The notes: generated from the sequence alone by a model not told the origin. 64,000 nt of DNA from Perognathus longimembris pacificus (GCF_023159225.1 NC_063176.1:34575786-34639785); one strand, 5' to 3'. Shown: positions 10,669 through 22,952, counted from the first letter of the stretch. Translations and numbers: made by a program.

Positions 10669-10917
10669 TTTTGTTGTTGTTGTTGTTTGTTTGTTTTGTT
10701 GGTCATGAGGCTTAAACTCAGGGCACTATCCCTGAGCTCTTCTGTTCAAGGCTAGCACTTTACCACTTTGAGCCACAGCACCACTTCTGGGTTTCTGGTG
10801 GATAAATGGAGATAAGAGTCTCACAACCTTTCCTGCTTGAGCTGGCTTTGAACAGTGATCCTCAGATCCCAGCCTCCTGAGTAGCTAAGATTTCAGGTGT
10901 GAGCCACCAGTGCCCAG
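10669..10917 (-). mobile_element. B1 + Geo-like dimeric SINE
   Basis: Antisense copy: TTG/GTT-rich tail, CTTCTGTTCAAGGCTAGCAC, AGCCACAGCACCACTTCTGG (Geo-like half), then GAGATAAGAGTCTCAC linker and the B1-type half GCCTCCTGAGTAGCTAAGAT, GTGAGCCACCAGTGCCC. Confidence 0.85.
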
Positions 10918-11349
10918 ATTCAGTGGTCTTTGCATGTGCTACCCTCTGAGGCATCATATATTCTATAGTTTCTGATTTCTCTTTTTCACTCAGTCAACCT
11001 AGCTTGGACTCCTCCAGCGTAAGCATCATTGCTGCCTCTACAGAATGCTGTAGGATTTATAGGCCAGAGCATACAGGAGAACAGCTAGAAGAGATCTGAG
11101 TGATCCCATTGAAGGGAAGATTACCATTTCTGGGAAAATCTAACAGTCCTTCTTATCTTCAACACACTTGAAAATTTAAAAGATGAGATTTTGGAGATTG
11201 CAAACCAGTGTAAGCAAAGGTACAATAGCTATGTGGATCTGATCATATAAAATAATATTTATCAAAATGAGCTCTAAGAAAAGGAAACAAGATAGTTTTT
11301 TTTTTCTTTCTTGCTGTTTTTGTTTTCTTTTCCTTTTGATTGTTCCTTT
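10918..11349. other. unique sequence, no gene recognised
   Basis: No repeat or exon recognised. A pyrimidine-rich run lies near 11297-11335. Confidence 0.4.
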
Positions 11350-11588
11350 ATCTGTCTTTGGGAAGGGAAGAGGTGGGCACAGAGATGATAGAACAAAGGG
11401 TGAACAAATGCAGCAATGGTACTCACTAGACACTGTGTTGAAAGTGAACTATACAACTTGTCTGTGGGGACAGGAGAGAAAAACCGGGAGAGAGAAGGGG
11501 TGACATTGTCCAAAAAGAAATGTACTTTTCACCTGACTTATGTAACTGTAACCCCTCTATACATCACCTTCATAATCTCAATTAAAAA
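11350..11588 (+). mobile_element. L1 3' end, 5' truncated
   Basis: The order of the G-rich stretch, AAGAAATGTAC, TTATGTAACTGTAACCCC, TCTATACATCACC and AATCTCAATTAAAAAAG matches the terminal 3' UTR seen at 5290-5441 and in antisense at 18012-18120. Only about 240 nt of the LINE remain. Confidence 0.65.
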
Positions 11589-11730
11589 AGAAACAGTATA
11601 AGAAGGGATTGTTGCTGGACTTTAGGACAGTAGTCAATTTAGAAGTAATCTGTCACAGTTATCATTTTCACTGGTGACTCAGGTGCTTAGGGTGAGTGAG
11701 GATGGGTGGCATTTAATTGGTGTTACTTTT

Positions 11731-11931
11731 ATTTATTTTTTGCCAGTCCTGGAGCTTGAACTCAGGGCCTGAGCACTGTCCCTGGATTCTTTTTGCTCAC
11801 GGCTAGCACTCTGCCACTTGAGCCACAGCACCACTTCTGGCCTTTTCTGTTTATGTGGTGCTGAGGAATCGAACCCGGGGCTTCATGCGTGCAAGGCAAG
11901 CACTCTACCAGTAGGCTACATTCCCAGCCTC
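11731..11931 (-). mobile_element. IDL-Geo SINE with TSD
   Basis: Antisense dimer from a T-rich tail to CATTCCCAGCC. TSDs GGTGTTACTTTT at 11719-11730 and 11932-11943. Carries substitutions relative to the youngest copies (for example GCTCACGGCTAGC). Confidence 0.9.
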
Positions 11932-11943
11932 GGTGTTACTTTT

Positions 11944-12524
11944 TTCTGAATACATATACATATGTCCAAGCAGATTTCCCAAGCATATATAAACTTCTCA
12001 ATCCGGACTGAGCCAAGTTGATGTGGTATCTACTTAGAAGGCTTTCATCAGTGATCAGAGTCCAACTAAAGCCTAAGAGGCAGAGGCCTCTGCATGAGCT
12101 GACAGGGAGCCCAGCACAGCCGCCTCATGTGTGCTAATGCCCTGGGGAACTGGCAATGGAGCACTGTGACTGCCAAGCTGCTCTCCTCTGCTCACCACCT
12201 GTCTGTGTGCAGTATAAGTGTGAGAGAGACTCAGCACTACCACTTGGATGAAAGAGGGTGATGTGTGCATGTGGGAAGGCAGAGTCCTCACTTCTCCTAC
12301 TAAACATTATTCGTGCCAGTGGAATATCACCACCCTCTCAGAGAGAGGATGAGAGTAGAGAGGGGGCTGGAACCCAGACAGTACTGTGTCCTGACTCCTA
12401 GTCCTGTGCTCTCCACATCACTCACTACTTCCCATCATCTAGTAAGCTTCCCACCTGCCCCCCCCCAAAATAATTGTGGAATAGAGTCTCTAGAATTTGG
12501 CTCATTAAACACTTGTATGATTCT
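11944..12524. other. unique sequence, no gene recognised
   Basis: No domain or repeat is seen. The frames at 12073-12291 and 12313-12663 run into the adjacent GT microsatellite and SINE. Confidence 0.4.
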
Positions 12525-12525
12525 G

Positions 12526-12571
<46 letters not shown>

Positions 12572-12572
12572 T
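12525..12572. repeat. (GT)n microsatellite
   Basis: About 20 TG units, sitting where the antisense SINE tail at 12576 would have been. Confidence 0.95.
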
Positions 12573-12758
12573 GTATGTGTCAGTTTTAGGGCTTGAACTT
12601 AGGGCCTCACACTCTCCCCTGTCTTTTTCACTCAAGGCTGGGACTCTACCTCATGAGCCATAGCTCCACTTCTAGAACTTTGCTGATTAATGGAGATAAG
12701 AGTCTCAGGGACTTTTATCCCTAGGCTCTCTTACAGGTGTGAGCCACTAGAATCAGGC
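12573..12758 (-). mobile_element. B1 + Geo-like dimeric SINE, partly deleted
   Basis: Antisense right half (GGGCTTGAACTTAGGGCCTC, CTCAAGGCTGGGACTCTACC, AGCCATAGCTCCACTTCTAG), linker GGAGATAAGAGTCTCAGGGA, and a shortened B1 half (TCTTACAGGTGTGAGCCACT). Part of the B1 body is missing. Confidence 0.75.
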
Positions 12759-15244
12759 TCAAGTTGTCTGAGTCTAAAAAAAAAAGAAGAAAAGCATCTT
12801 ATTTGAGAAAGACATTTCTCTGCATCCAATAGCAAGATCTGCCTGTTGGCTGGACCCCATCCTTCAACCCACAGTCCGGAAGTTAGTCCTCATCCCTATG
12901 TGGAGGGACCCAATGTACAGGGTGGTAGCACCATCCTACCACGTTCATTCAGAGGGAAAGGCTGCCGCGTGCCCACAAGAGGGCGATATGTCAGCAGAAT
13001 ATTTTCAAACCATTGTGCAGCACCAAGTCAGCCCCATCAAAGGGGGCAGTGTTCAGACTCATGACAAGGGTCTAGTGTCATCCAGCGGTATCACAGATAT
13101 TTTATTTGGAAATGCTAGACAGTTATTCCGATAACATTGTATCCATGTTTCATTCTTCCAAGCAACTGAAGATACAATAGCCTTTAAGAGACAATTTAAA
13201 GTTTCAAATTCTTTTCTGTCAGCCACCACCAGTGTCCCTCTGGTTTGCTTCTCCACCCAACATTATCAACAATCATAAGAACAAGCTGTGCCCAAAGTCT
13301 CAGTGCTGCCCAAGTGTTTCTGAGGCTAAGACCCAGTGGAAGGGCAAAGCAGATGAACTGTAAAAGGCAGATGAATTCCCACTTTGTGACCACATTGTGT
13401 GAAGGAGCAGCTCTCCTCTGAAGCCTGGAGGCAATCCCTATAGGTGCCAACAAGGATAAAAAGTTGTATGAAAGATGCCTTTCATATTCGAGTGTGGCTC
13501 CATCCCTCCCCCATCCTTCCCATCAATAGGATGCTGTGCTATGCTGGGACTGAGAGACTCCTAACAGGTATGTGGGTGTCTTCAGGAAGCCCCAGGGCAC
13601 AGTGTTCAATGTGATTGAAGCAGGGTCAAGTTCAAGTTCCAAGGAGATCTCCATCTCAAAGAATTGGGGTTTTCCCAAATTTAATGCAAATCAGTTTGGA
13701 CCCATGGTAACTGGGATGTGGTGGGTGTGGGGTGAAATACATCCCTAATTGTATTCCACCGGGTAAGTGGTGAGCCTTGCTTTGGTGAGGGTTTCTGCTA
13801 TGCTACCCCTTCCCCCTTAGTCACCTTAATTGTGCTATTACAGAAAATCCAAAAACATTTTCAAATTTTAAAAACGCCTCTACAGACATTCCACTATAAT
13901 CACTATATTTATGGTGATTAAAAATGCATACAGAATTGGTGGTCTGTTTTGAACTTGCCACTCATCCACTGAGATTGGGAAGTTTCCGAACCCCTGTGAC
14001 CCAAAGATAACACAAAGGAAATGACGAAGCTTAGATTTAAACTCGCATTATATCTTTGACCGTGATCAAGAAGACTGGTTGTGTGCTAAGGTCATTCACC
14101 TTTACTGAGTGGAGACTGTGTTAGATGTTTGAATTAGGAAATTTCACCTCCATTTTAAGTCAGGACTTAAGTTCTCTGACTTGTACATCCAGGTAAAATC
14201 TGATGGCTAGAGTTTCTCAGAAAGTATGTTGACCCAGAAAGTTAGAAAACTGGAAAAGCAGCCCCCTGATTATCTATTAAACAACTTTTTATAACTAATT
14301 AGTATATACCCCAACTTTAGGATTATACTTTTCTTGAGTAATCTTAAATTTTTTATGTATTTTTATTTTTAAAATTCTGTGAATTTATTCATCATGAGAA
14401 CATTCCCTACTGTGAATATATGCTGATGGAAGGGAGAACTAGAGGGTCATCCTTGCCTATCCAAAAAGCATGCTCATTTTATGTCTAGGAAATTGTTTCT
14501 CTCTTCTTCTTTCTTCAATTTGTAAAAGTCAGTGCCTGTACTAAAACATAAGGCTCCATTGCTTCTAGATCTTTTGTCCAAGATTGTCAACTGTCGAGAT
14601 TTTCTTCCTCTGACTGATCAGTTTCCCCTCAATTTAGTTCCTGTCCTGCCACTGTAATAAATAGCCCCAGGAATCCACGACTTCACCTATCTAGGAGCAA
14701 AGGTATATTTGAAAACTTCAGACATCCTTTAGCACACACACACAAAAATAAAAAATACCAAAAAATAAATAAATAATACCACCAACAACAAATGTAGGAT
14801 GTTTCAAAGATTTGCCAGTAAATCAGTAACATGAAACTGAAAACCCATCTTCCAAACACACAGTCTTACTGGGGTGGATAGATTCCTAGACCCGCAAGGA
14901 AGCTGTATTTTAGTAGCACTCATGGTTCCCAGGCCTTTGCGGACCTCCTGGCATAGCGATTAAAGCCTGTGCACTGTTGGAACATAAATGGGCCAATCTC
15001 AATTTAGTCTCATTGAAGTGAAAATATTGATACCTATCTTTTAGGAAATAAACACGAAGGTGGGCCTAACATTTATATGCAACCTGACATGAAGAAATAA
15101 TCTCCATGTCTACGATGATGGTCATGGCAAAGACTTCTGAGTTCTAGGCCCTTCTGAATCCAAGCTAAAAGAAGGTCTATGGAGAAGATTATTTTAGCAC
15201 CAAATACATGCTATATTTGCTGGCGGGGTGGGGGGACGGGAATT
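12759..15244. other. unique sequence, no gene recognised
   Basis: About 2.5 kb without a recognisable repeat or coding exon. A short A-rich run lies at 14730-14795. One CTCF-like word is reported separately at 12973-12985. Confidence 0.4.
12973..12985 (+). promoter_or_regulatory. CTCF-like motif (candidate)
   Basis: CCACAAGAGGGCG fits the CTCF core (CCASYAGRKGGCR) with a single departure, and flanking bases keep the CpG. Single-motif evidence only; many such words are unbound. Confidence 0.3.
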
Positions 15245-15315
15245 ATACACAATCCTCAGATCTCAGCCTCCTGAGTAGCTCAGATTACAGGCATGAGCCA
15301 CCAGTGTCTAGCTCT
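15245..15315 (-). repeat. B1-type SINE 5' fragment
   Basis: ATCCTCAGATCTCAGCCTCC, TGAGTAGCTCAGATTACAGG and ATGAGCCACCAGTG are the reverse complement of the first 70 nt of the B1-type head used by the dimers here. The remainder is absent. Confidence 0.75.
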
Positions 15316-17997
15316 AAACTCCCTTTTCATAAGGGAGTTTTCTGTCTTACTAGATTAAGGTCCAATCTAATAACTTCACCTCACCTTTGTGTATAAAAAT
15401 TCTATTTCCAAATAAGTAATTTTCCCATATGTTGGGGACTTTTATCATCTTGTGGGGTAGGATACAACTCAGCACATTACAGTAAGTGGAAACTTTCACC
15501 AAGCCTCTCCCAATGCAATACTGGGTGAGATTTCACAGAGGCAAAGGAGACAGTCTTGGCATCTCACTATTCACAGAATGGGTACATCGCTGGAACCTCT
15601 GCCACAAGCAGAGGGTACCCTTTCTGGGGGACATCCATGTTACTGATGGTAAACTGAAGAACCAGACTTCTCCACAACAGAGTGAATCCCCCATCATTTT
15701 ACCCCGACAGATATTTAAATGCAAGCCTCTCACTCCATTTTCTTTTCTGAGTTTGCTTTTTTTGTGGTAAGTAGACTGCTTCCCTTCCTGAGCAACTGAA
15801 ACATCTTAAAAAACAACTTTGTGACAATGGAGGTTCTGAATGGATCATTGTATTACTCAATTCCCAGTAATAATTTTGTATTTAAAAAAATTTTTTTAAC
15901 AGTATCAGGGGTCTCATCAATTTCACAATGGCCCTCAAAGTGAAATGAATTTTCTACCCAATGAAATGTTTAAAAAAAGCACATATGCCTCATAACACTG
16001 GTGGAGGATGAGATCACCCTGAAGTCTAACAAATGACGCTAGGGCGTCCCAGTCCTCCTGAATTGGGAATCCCAGCGCTGAACCGCACGCCTGATCTCTG
16101 TTAGGAAAACCAAGTCTCCCCAGTGACTCATTCACTATCAGTAAGTAATTTCTCCACTGGGACCCTGTGGATTGTCAAAGTTCATTCTCAGTGTTCTCCC
16201 AGGCAGGGGGTGACCAAGGTTCACCATTCCAGGGGAGCAAACATCCCTCATGTTGCAGCAAAGGGGTGAGGGGAGGGGGGTCAAAGAAGGAAGTTCTTCT
16301 GAAGTAAAAGGGCTCAATTCCTCAAGATCATATTTTGAGTCTCAAAACAGCACCACTCACTGTGTTGAAGCACTGTTTCAACAAGACAAACATTTGAGTT
16401 TCTAACAATCCAGAGAATAAAGACATCGCCAGCTAGTAATGCTAAGATCAGAAAGATCCTTTGCCTGGGCTACTTATTTGTCTCTCCGGTACAGCAGGTC
16501 CCCTCCTATCCCGGGTTCATCTGAAACATCTGTTCTCAGAGATACCTTCCTCAGAGATTCCTGTCTTTGTTATTCTTCATTCTTTGAACCAACTCAGCCA
16601 TAGTTATCTCTCCAGAAGTACTTCATTTCGTTGGTCTGTTTCCTCCCTATGAATCTAAGCTTCAGAGATCAACAACCCAGCCAACCGTTTTCTCAGCTTT
16701 AGCCCCCAGGTCATACCTAACACTGAATAGACGCTCAGTAAACCTGTATGGAGGGAATAGTATTTTTAAATGGCAGATATGTGAACAGTACCCTCAGAGG
16801 CTGCTGACTAGTGTTCAAGATGGAGCACACACTGGAGCCTCCATCCAGCAGCAAAATACTAACCTGAAAAGAAAATACTACTTTCCGGAATATTCACTCT
16901 GGCCTAAATAAACAGAAGGAGCCCCAAGGAATTATCCTGCAAGGCTGATTTAGGAGAATCATTGGCACTTGTGTAAAATTGAAGAGAATAATGTCCTAAG
17001 CCCAGATGCTATTTTTAAGAATTTAACACCAGGACAAACCTTCTGGGGCTAACTCTGTGGGAATGAAGCCCTTTTTATGTCAAGGGTGATGTATGAACTG
17101 ATGGCTCATGAAAGGTGAAGCTCAGACTAAGTTATCAGACTTTTTCTTCCTGAGTTATAGCACAGCGAGTAGACTTGACCGATTACAGTCATTGGTGAGA
17201 GCTGAGCAGTCTGTGGGCTTGTTTATGTTACCGGAGAGAAGTGACAATATGGCCCAATTTAGTGCCTACAACCCAGCATAACTAAACAAATCCTCTTTTC
17301 CATGCAAGTCAAAGCTCACCTAAGCAGAGCTGGATTTATGAGAAGCAAATACCCACGAGAGTCGATCTGCCTATGGTACTTGTTTTAGGAGACCAAATTA
17401 CTTTAAAAACCACAAATTAGAACCCTCTAGAAGCTGACAAAGAAGAAAACATTTTACATAGTGCAACTAGATTTCTGGCATCTGGTGGTAGTACATGTTG
17501 GGCACAGCTGTTTGTGGGACTAAAGGAAGGTCAGCGGGTCGCCCAGACCCACCAAACCACAGCATCTCACCAAGCAGGAAGACTCAATAACTCAGCCTCC
17601 GGGAGGTTTCCGCACGGTTGTGGACTTTTAATGACAACATCCATCACTGAGTCAAGGGTCTGGAGGACAAGGTCTTCTACAAAAAGCAAGCTGGCCTGCT
17701 CTGTGGGTAGCTCCAGAGAGAGGGAGCCACCGGTCCCAAGACTCAAGGCTTCCTCTCCCGGGAGCAAAAATAAATACTTGGGTGTGGGTGGGGGGAATGC
17801 AACAAACATTTCAATCTTTTTTTAATTGTTATAATTTCTATGTTAAAGTAAATGGGAGCCAATCCAATGAAATCTGCCTCCTATTCTTTCACGGAAATCA
17901 ACTGTTGTAGGCTCCAAGTGGAGCTGCACTTTTGCATCCTCTGCTTTCAGGATAGTGTTTCTACCTGAGGGAAGGAGGTTTTGTGGAACCCAAGGAC
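15316..17997. other. unique sequence, no gene recognised
   Basis: About 2.7 kb with no recognisable repeat family. The 103- and 80-residue frames on opposite strands at 17514-17825 overlap each other and show no domain. Confidence 0.4.
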
Positions 17998-18011
17998 CAA
18001 CGGAGCCTTTT
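17998..18011. repeat. TSD of antisense L1, left copy
   Basis: CAACGGAGCCTTTT occurs here and exactly again at 19018-19031. On the minus strand the right copy reads TT|AAAAGGCTCCGTTG, the canonical L1 endonuclease nick context. Confidence 0.9.
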
Positions 18012-19017
18012 TTAAAATTAAATTTTATTGACAGGATGATGTGCAGAGGGGTACAGTTACATAATAAGGTAGTGAGAACATTTCTTGTCATATTTGTTAT
18101 ACCCTCCCTCATTTTTATTTCCCTTCCTTAGTTCAGGTAAGCTTATATAGAATATCCAGTGTACCAGGTACACCAAAGGCAATTCACCTAAAACAGTAAA
18201 CGTAATGACAACAATAGAATCCTTCTGTGTCCTTCTCTAGGAGATCTTTTTGCTTATCCTCATCTTATATAATCATGTGTACATAGCTGTTGAGCTATTG
18301 TGATCCTCTGATAGGTCTATCCTAGACCTTTTTATGTTTGTTTAGTAGTTGTTTGGTTTGGGATACATAATGTAACACTGCTGACTGAAACTTGTGGAAA
18401 TATCATTCGAAAAGAAGTTTGTTATTTTGCAGATCTGGTCTCTTACTGTTCCCCACCACCACCAACAGTCATATGTCAAGGAGACCATGCCCTTTGTTCT
18501 CTGTGTTCTAGGCTTGTCTCGCTCAACATTATTTGTTCCAGCTCTGACCATTTCCCTATGAATACCAATATTTTATCATTTCTAATGGCTATGTAGTATT
18601 CCATTGTGTACAGGCACCACATTTTTTGGATCCATTCATCTGTAGAAGGGCATCTGGGTTGTTTCCATATTTTGGCTATTGTGAATTGTGCAGACCAGTT
18701 GTTCAGGATGCCTAGGAGTGGTATGGCTGGGTCATAGGGTAGGTCTATGCTGAGCTTTTTGAGGAACCTCCATACTGTTCTCCAAAGTGGTTGTACTAGT
18801 TTGCACTCCCACCAACAGTGGAGAAGGGTTCCTCTTTCCCTGCATCCCCTTCAGCATTTGTTGCCTGAGTTCAGAGTATAAGCCATTCTCACTTGAGTGA
18901 GGTGGTATCTCAGGGTTGTTTTTATTTGTATTTCCTTTACTGCCAAGGACGTTGAACATTTCCTCATAGGTTTCTTTGCCATTTTTATTTCTTCTCCTGT
19001 GAAGTCTCTCTTTAGCT
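18012..19017 (-). mobile_element. L1 3' end (about 1 kb), 5' truncated, antisense
   Basis: On the minus strand this runs from words typical of the L1 ORF2 end/3' UTR junction (plus strand: ACTCCCACCAACAGTG near 18806, GAGGAACCTCCATACTGTTC near 18761, ATGGCTATGTAGTATTCC near 18584) to the terminal ACTGTACCCC..CTGCACATCAT and an AATAAAATTTAATTTTAAAA tail. TSDs of 14 bp on both sides prove one clean target-primed insertion. ORF2 reverse transcriptase is absent; the short frames on the minus strand (18342-18551, 18732-18959) are UTR shadows. Confidence 0.9.
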
Positions 19018-19031
19018 CAACGGAGCCTTTT
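19018..19031. repeat. TSD of antisense L1, right copy
   Basis: Exact second copy of CAACGGAGCCTTTT. Confidence 0.9.
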
Positions 19032-19609
19032 AACCATAAAAATAGAAGACAGTTTCAGAGGAATCGAATATTCTATTTTAAACCATCTGTAAACCCTGTA
19101 TTTTTGGAACAAGCATGTTTTACTGCAGAGTCAAAACTGAAGAATGTTATCAAAAACAGTGATTTTACACAGAGAACTATGGAAAAGAAGGAGAGAGAGA
19201 CTTCCCTGGACAAAGCCTTAGCCTCTTAAATCCAGGTCCCAAGGTCTCATTAAAAAGATGGAGCAGATGTCAATGACACACAGGAGTGACTGAAAGAAGA
19301 CAAGCTAGAAAGAGACCCCCACAGTTCGGCTACTTCAGGACACAGAGGAGGTTCCAGTGGCTGCCATTCCCTTCCTTCTTTACACAACTGTAGGTGAGTC
19401 TGCAAGGTTTATGGCTAAAAATAATAGCAAGGAACAGAATGGTGGACACTGAGGTAGATGTTTTCTGTCAGTAACCTTGGGAGGCCGACATTATTGCTGC
19501 TATTCACCAGATAAGGCCTCTAGCCTGTGGGATTGGAGAAAGTGAGCATTTTAACAGACTGTGGATTTATTTGTTCATAAAATATAGAGTTTTAAGAGAT
19601 CTGTCTTAA
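19032..19609. other. unique sequence, no gene recognised
   Basis: Nothing recognised. Confidence 0.4.
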
Positions 19610-19720
19610 CAAATCATGTTTATTCATGAGAAAACTGGGTTGAGAAAGTTGAACTGACTTTCCCAAGGTCACCAGGTGACAGAGGTCAAGAGCTAACCCA
19701 GAACTGACTGGCTCCTCAGC
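19610..19720 (-). repeat. MIR-like ancient SINE fragment
   Basis: TTCATGAGAAAACTGGGTTG, CCCAAGGTCACCAGGTGACA and AGAGCTAACCCAGAACTG follow the MIR core order. The element is old and without a TSD. Orientation is tentative. Confidence 0.5.
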
Positions 19721-21070
19721 CCTGACATCTTCTTTTGCTGCAACACTCAGCGAAGGAACTCGATTCTCAGCCTTTACATCATATATCCCCCATACACATG
19801 CTCTTAGTTGACTGAGTGATCCATTCAAATGAGCTCTCGACTCCCCAGGTCAGCCTGTGCATACACCCTGCAAAAAGATTCTCATGGAGTTGCCCCTGCA
19901 CACAAGGATACCAGACTTGGAGAGAAAGTGACATTCTCAAGGCCACAGCTAAGTCACAAGCTCCAAAAACGTATTCTTTCCATCACATAGCTGCCTTCTT
20001 TTACAATCTGCTCAACTTCTTCTGTGTAGTCCATCTCTTTAATGAGCCTTGACCATGTGTGTCTGCCATCTGGTACCTCAGGGCTGTGCTAGTCACATGA
20101 CAGACATCCTTACAGATCAACCCACAAATTCCAACCTGCATGGGTGTTTGCTCCCCACATGGTCATTACAGAGCCATGCCTTCCCTCCCTCCATGTTGGA
20201 TGTGGTAACATAAATGGAAAAAGAAGCAGAGCATGATGGTTAGGAAGACAGACTTGACATCCCATGCCTGGCCACCTTGGCTAGCCTCAATGTACTTACC
20301 TACAGAATGGAAAGAGCTCCCCAGGAATTATTAAGAAAATTATAGGAGCTAAACTGTGTGTGCGGCACTCAGAGAAGAACCTGATATGTAACAAATATAG
20401 TAAGGGCTTTCAGGGGTTGGGGGTTCCTACCTTAAATAAAATATGTACACAGCAATTTACTGGGGTAACATGAGAATCTTTTATTCTCCAAGCAAGATCT
20501 AAAAGGCAAGAACTCAGTTTACAACATGGTAGAGGCTACATGTTCTCAGGCCTTTTGAAAAGCAGAGCAGGTGACATCCATTTTTCCTATGGGCCAAACC
20601 CCTTGTGCCTAAAACCAGGTTTTGGAGCCTTCCCGGCCCCCTTGGGGGGGGTCTCTGGATAGGCAGAGATCACAACCTTTCACAGAAGCCCCCCACACCC
20701 CCCACACCCCCACCCCCACCGTACCGTCTGCTTTTTGTCCTGCTGACAGGCCGCATCAGTGTGGGTAGCAAGTGAGCATTTCTACACATTTGGAGAAAAA
20801 GGTCACACTACCTTAGATTAATGACTTCTTATTACTTACCCCTGCCACCTTGCCACACTGGAAAACTGCTCTGTTGTAGAGTTCTGATCCCACAGGGTCT
20901 GGGCTGGTTCTGAGGGGCCCCAAGGTCCCAGGGGGAAAGGAACTGTCATTCTTATGCGTGGGTACAAATGCAGTCACTTCTGTGTAGCCATACATAGGAA
21001 AAAGGCAATCCACTTGAGGGCAGAATTATAGGCATGAAATATACCACCTGGCTAAGAGCTCTTTGAGAAG
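19721..21070. other. unique sequence with C-rich tract
   Basis: No gene recognised. A run of four C-tracts at 20689-20717 is listed separately. A second possible MIR scrap lies near 19890-19980. Confidence 0.4.
20689..20720 (-). other. potential G-quadruplex on the minus strand
   Basis: On the minus strand four or more runs of at least five G are separated by loops of only 1-3 nt (T, TGT, TGT). This satisfies the usual G-quadruplex folding rule with very short loops. No promoter or gene is visible beside it. Confidence 0.6.
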
Positions 21071-21500
21071 GCTGGACACAGTGGCTAGTCTTCCTAGCTA
21101 TCCAGGAAGTTGAGATTGGGAAGCTTGTAGTTCAAAGTCAACCTGGACCAAAAAAAGTTAGTGAGATACCATCTCACTAAATAAGCCAGAGACATAGTGG
21201 TTCACTCCTGTAATCCCAGTAAGCAGGAGGCATAAGTGAGAGGGTACCAGTCTGAGGCTAGCTCAGAGAAAAAATTGGTATCCTATCTGAAAAATGGTTA
21301 TAAGCAACAAAAGGGCTGGAGGTATGGTTCAAGTGGTAGAGCTTCTGCCTAGCAAGCCCAAAGCACTGAGTTCAGCACCACTAGAGGAAAAGCAAGGTTC
21401 TTTGAGGTGGGTAGCTCACCCCACAGGAGTTAGAGGCAGGAAGATCTCAAGTTCAAGGCTAGTCTAGACTATGTAATGGGACTCAAGTCTCAAAAAAAAC
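21071..21500 (+). mobile_element. B1-B1-ID trimeric SINE, with a further B1
   Basis: An old composite: B1-like monomer (about 21071-21155), second B1-like monomer (GTGGTTCACTCCTGTAATCC, 21191-21300), an ID-like monomer (GGGCTGGAGGTATGGTTCAA, GAGTTCAGCACC, 21316-21385), then another B1-like monomer (GAGGCAGGAAGATCTCAAG, 21400-21480) and a poly(A). The same three-part order recurs at 53142, 60530 and, antisense, at 49348. Confidence 0.65.
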
Positions 21501-22095
21501 AAAAAAAAAATGAGGGCTCTTTGAAACTATACTGCATCCCAAACACTTAAACACCTGGAAATTTTCCCTAAAATATAACATGTTACATACTTAAGACAGA
21601 TTAGGGTTTAAAAATAGAGGTGTCAGCTGACTGTATTATTCATCAGCTGATGTCTATCATACACTAAGTACTGTTAGGGACACAAACAAAATGAGATCAG
21701 TAATTTCTGCTCACAAGGAAATTTAACTTTGTGGAACAGATAAAACTGCAATCCACGGAGCAATGGAAGACTGTACTATGAAGTGGCAAAGTCTGAGGAA
21801 AGTAAATGGTTCTCTTTTGAAAACCATGCATGAAGCATCTCGTGTGTGGATCTATGCCACGTCTAGCCCCACCACACCATTGCTCTTCTGAGCTCAGGGT
21901 TAGAGGTTAATAACTTCCCCTGAGTAACAGCTTGTGAGGAGCAGAGCTGGCATCAGAATCTACCCATTACTACCCACTTGTCTGTACTCCTCTTGATGTT
22001 CCCTAGCCAGTGCCCAAGAGGGTTGTGGCTGGCCTGCTGAGCATGGGAAGAAAAATCATCCTGGTGAGGGAACAGCACAGACAATGTGTGGGCTT
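21501..22095. other. unique sequence, no gene recognised
   Basis: A very old MIR scrap is possible near 21890-21960 (CCTGAGTAACAGCTTGTGAGG type). Nothing else recognised. Confidence 0.35.
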
Positions 22096-22512
22096 GTCTC
22101 AGTCCATTCGGACTGCTATTTAAGAAATAGTAAATAAAAGCACAATGTGTATGATGTGTAAATAGACATCTATTTCTGTCTTAAAGGTAGGGAAGCCCAA
22201 GATTAAAGTGCCAGCCGATTTAGTGTCAGTAGAAGGCCCACTTCACCATAGATGGTGCATTCTCACTGGGTACTTGCACGGTGGAAGAGATTAATGGGTT
22301 AACTATAAGGCTACTAATTCCATTTAAGAAGGAAAAACCCTCATGACCTGTTGGGCTCTGGCTATACCTTTAAGGGGCAATCCCTAGAGGCCTACCTCCT
22401 CTACTGCCCTGGGGCTGCGTGGCTGTTAGCCACTCCTACCCCCTTCGGTCCAGAACAATGACCTAGCCCATCCCTAAAAGTACCACCTTCTAATTACTAT
22501 CACTTTGGGGAT
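22096..22512 (-). mobile_element. ERVL-MaLR-type LTR, antisense
   Basis: CAGTCCATTCGGACTGCTAT at one end and CCACCTTCTAATTACTATCAC followed by TTTGGGGATTAAG at the other, with CCCTCATGACC and GGCCTACCTCCT-like words between (written here in pieces), follow the antisense order of an MST/MLT-type solitary LTR. These are non-coding LTR remnants of old ERVL-related elements. Confidence 0.65.
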
Positions 22513-22528
22513 TAAGAACATAGAACCT

Positions 22529-22952
22529 GGGGGTTGGGAATATGGCCTAGTGGCAAGAGTGCTTGCCTCCTATACATGGAGCCCTGGGTTCAATTCCCCA
22601 GCACCACATATATAGAAAATGGCCAGAAAGGGCTGGGGATATGGCCTAGTGGCAAGAGTGCTTGCCTCATATACATGAGGCCCTGGGTTCAATTCCCCAG
22701 CACCACATATACAGAAAATGGCCAGAAGTGGTGCTGTGGTTCAAGTGGCAGAGTGCTAGCCTTGAGCAAAAAGAAGCCAGGGACAGTGCTCAGGCCCTGA
22801 GTCCAAGCCCCAGGACTGGCCAAAAAAAAAAGAAAGAAAATGGCCAGAAGTGGTGCTGTGGCTCAAGTGGCAGCGTGCTAGCAAAGAGAAGCGAGGGAGA
22901 GTGCTCATGCCCTGAGTCCAAGCCCAGGAGTGGCAAAAAACAAACAAACAAA
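22529..22952 (+). mobile_element. outer IDL-Geo SINE, split by an inner IDL-Geo
   Basis: The left ID-like monomer is at 22529-22628 and the right Geo monomer at 22850-22940; an inner element separates them. Outer TSDs AAGAACATAGAACCT (22514-22528) and AAGAACATAAAACCT (22953-22967) differ by one base, showing that both halves belong to one insertion. The outer right monomer carries a deletion at TGCTAGCAAAGAGAAGC. Confidence 0.9.
22629..22834 (+). mobile_element. inner IDL-Geo SINE nested in the outer one
   Basis: A complete dimer begins at GGGCTGGGGATATGGCC and ends in an A-rich tail at 22822-22834. TSDs AGAAAATGGCCAGAA lie at 22614-22628 and 22835-22849; this word is the linker between ID-like and Geo monomers of the outer copy. 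Confidence 0.9.

Noticed and set aside
17514..17825. 103-codon frame overlapping an 80-codon antisense frame
   Set aside because: No domain or family resemblance; length is within chance for this base composition.
18342..18959. Minus-strand frames as an L1 ORF2 protein end
   Set aside because: Words match the L1 3' UTR and extreme ORF2 end; frames are short and broken, with no RT or Cys-rich motif.
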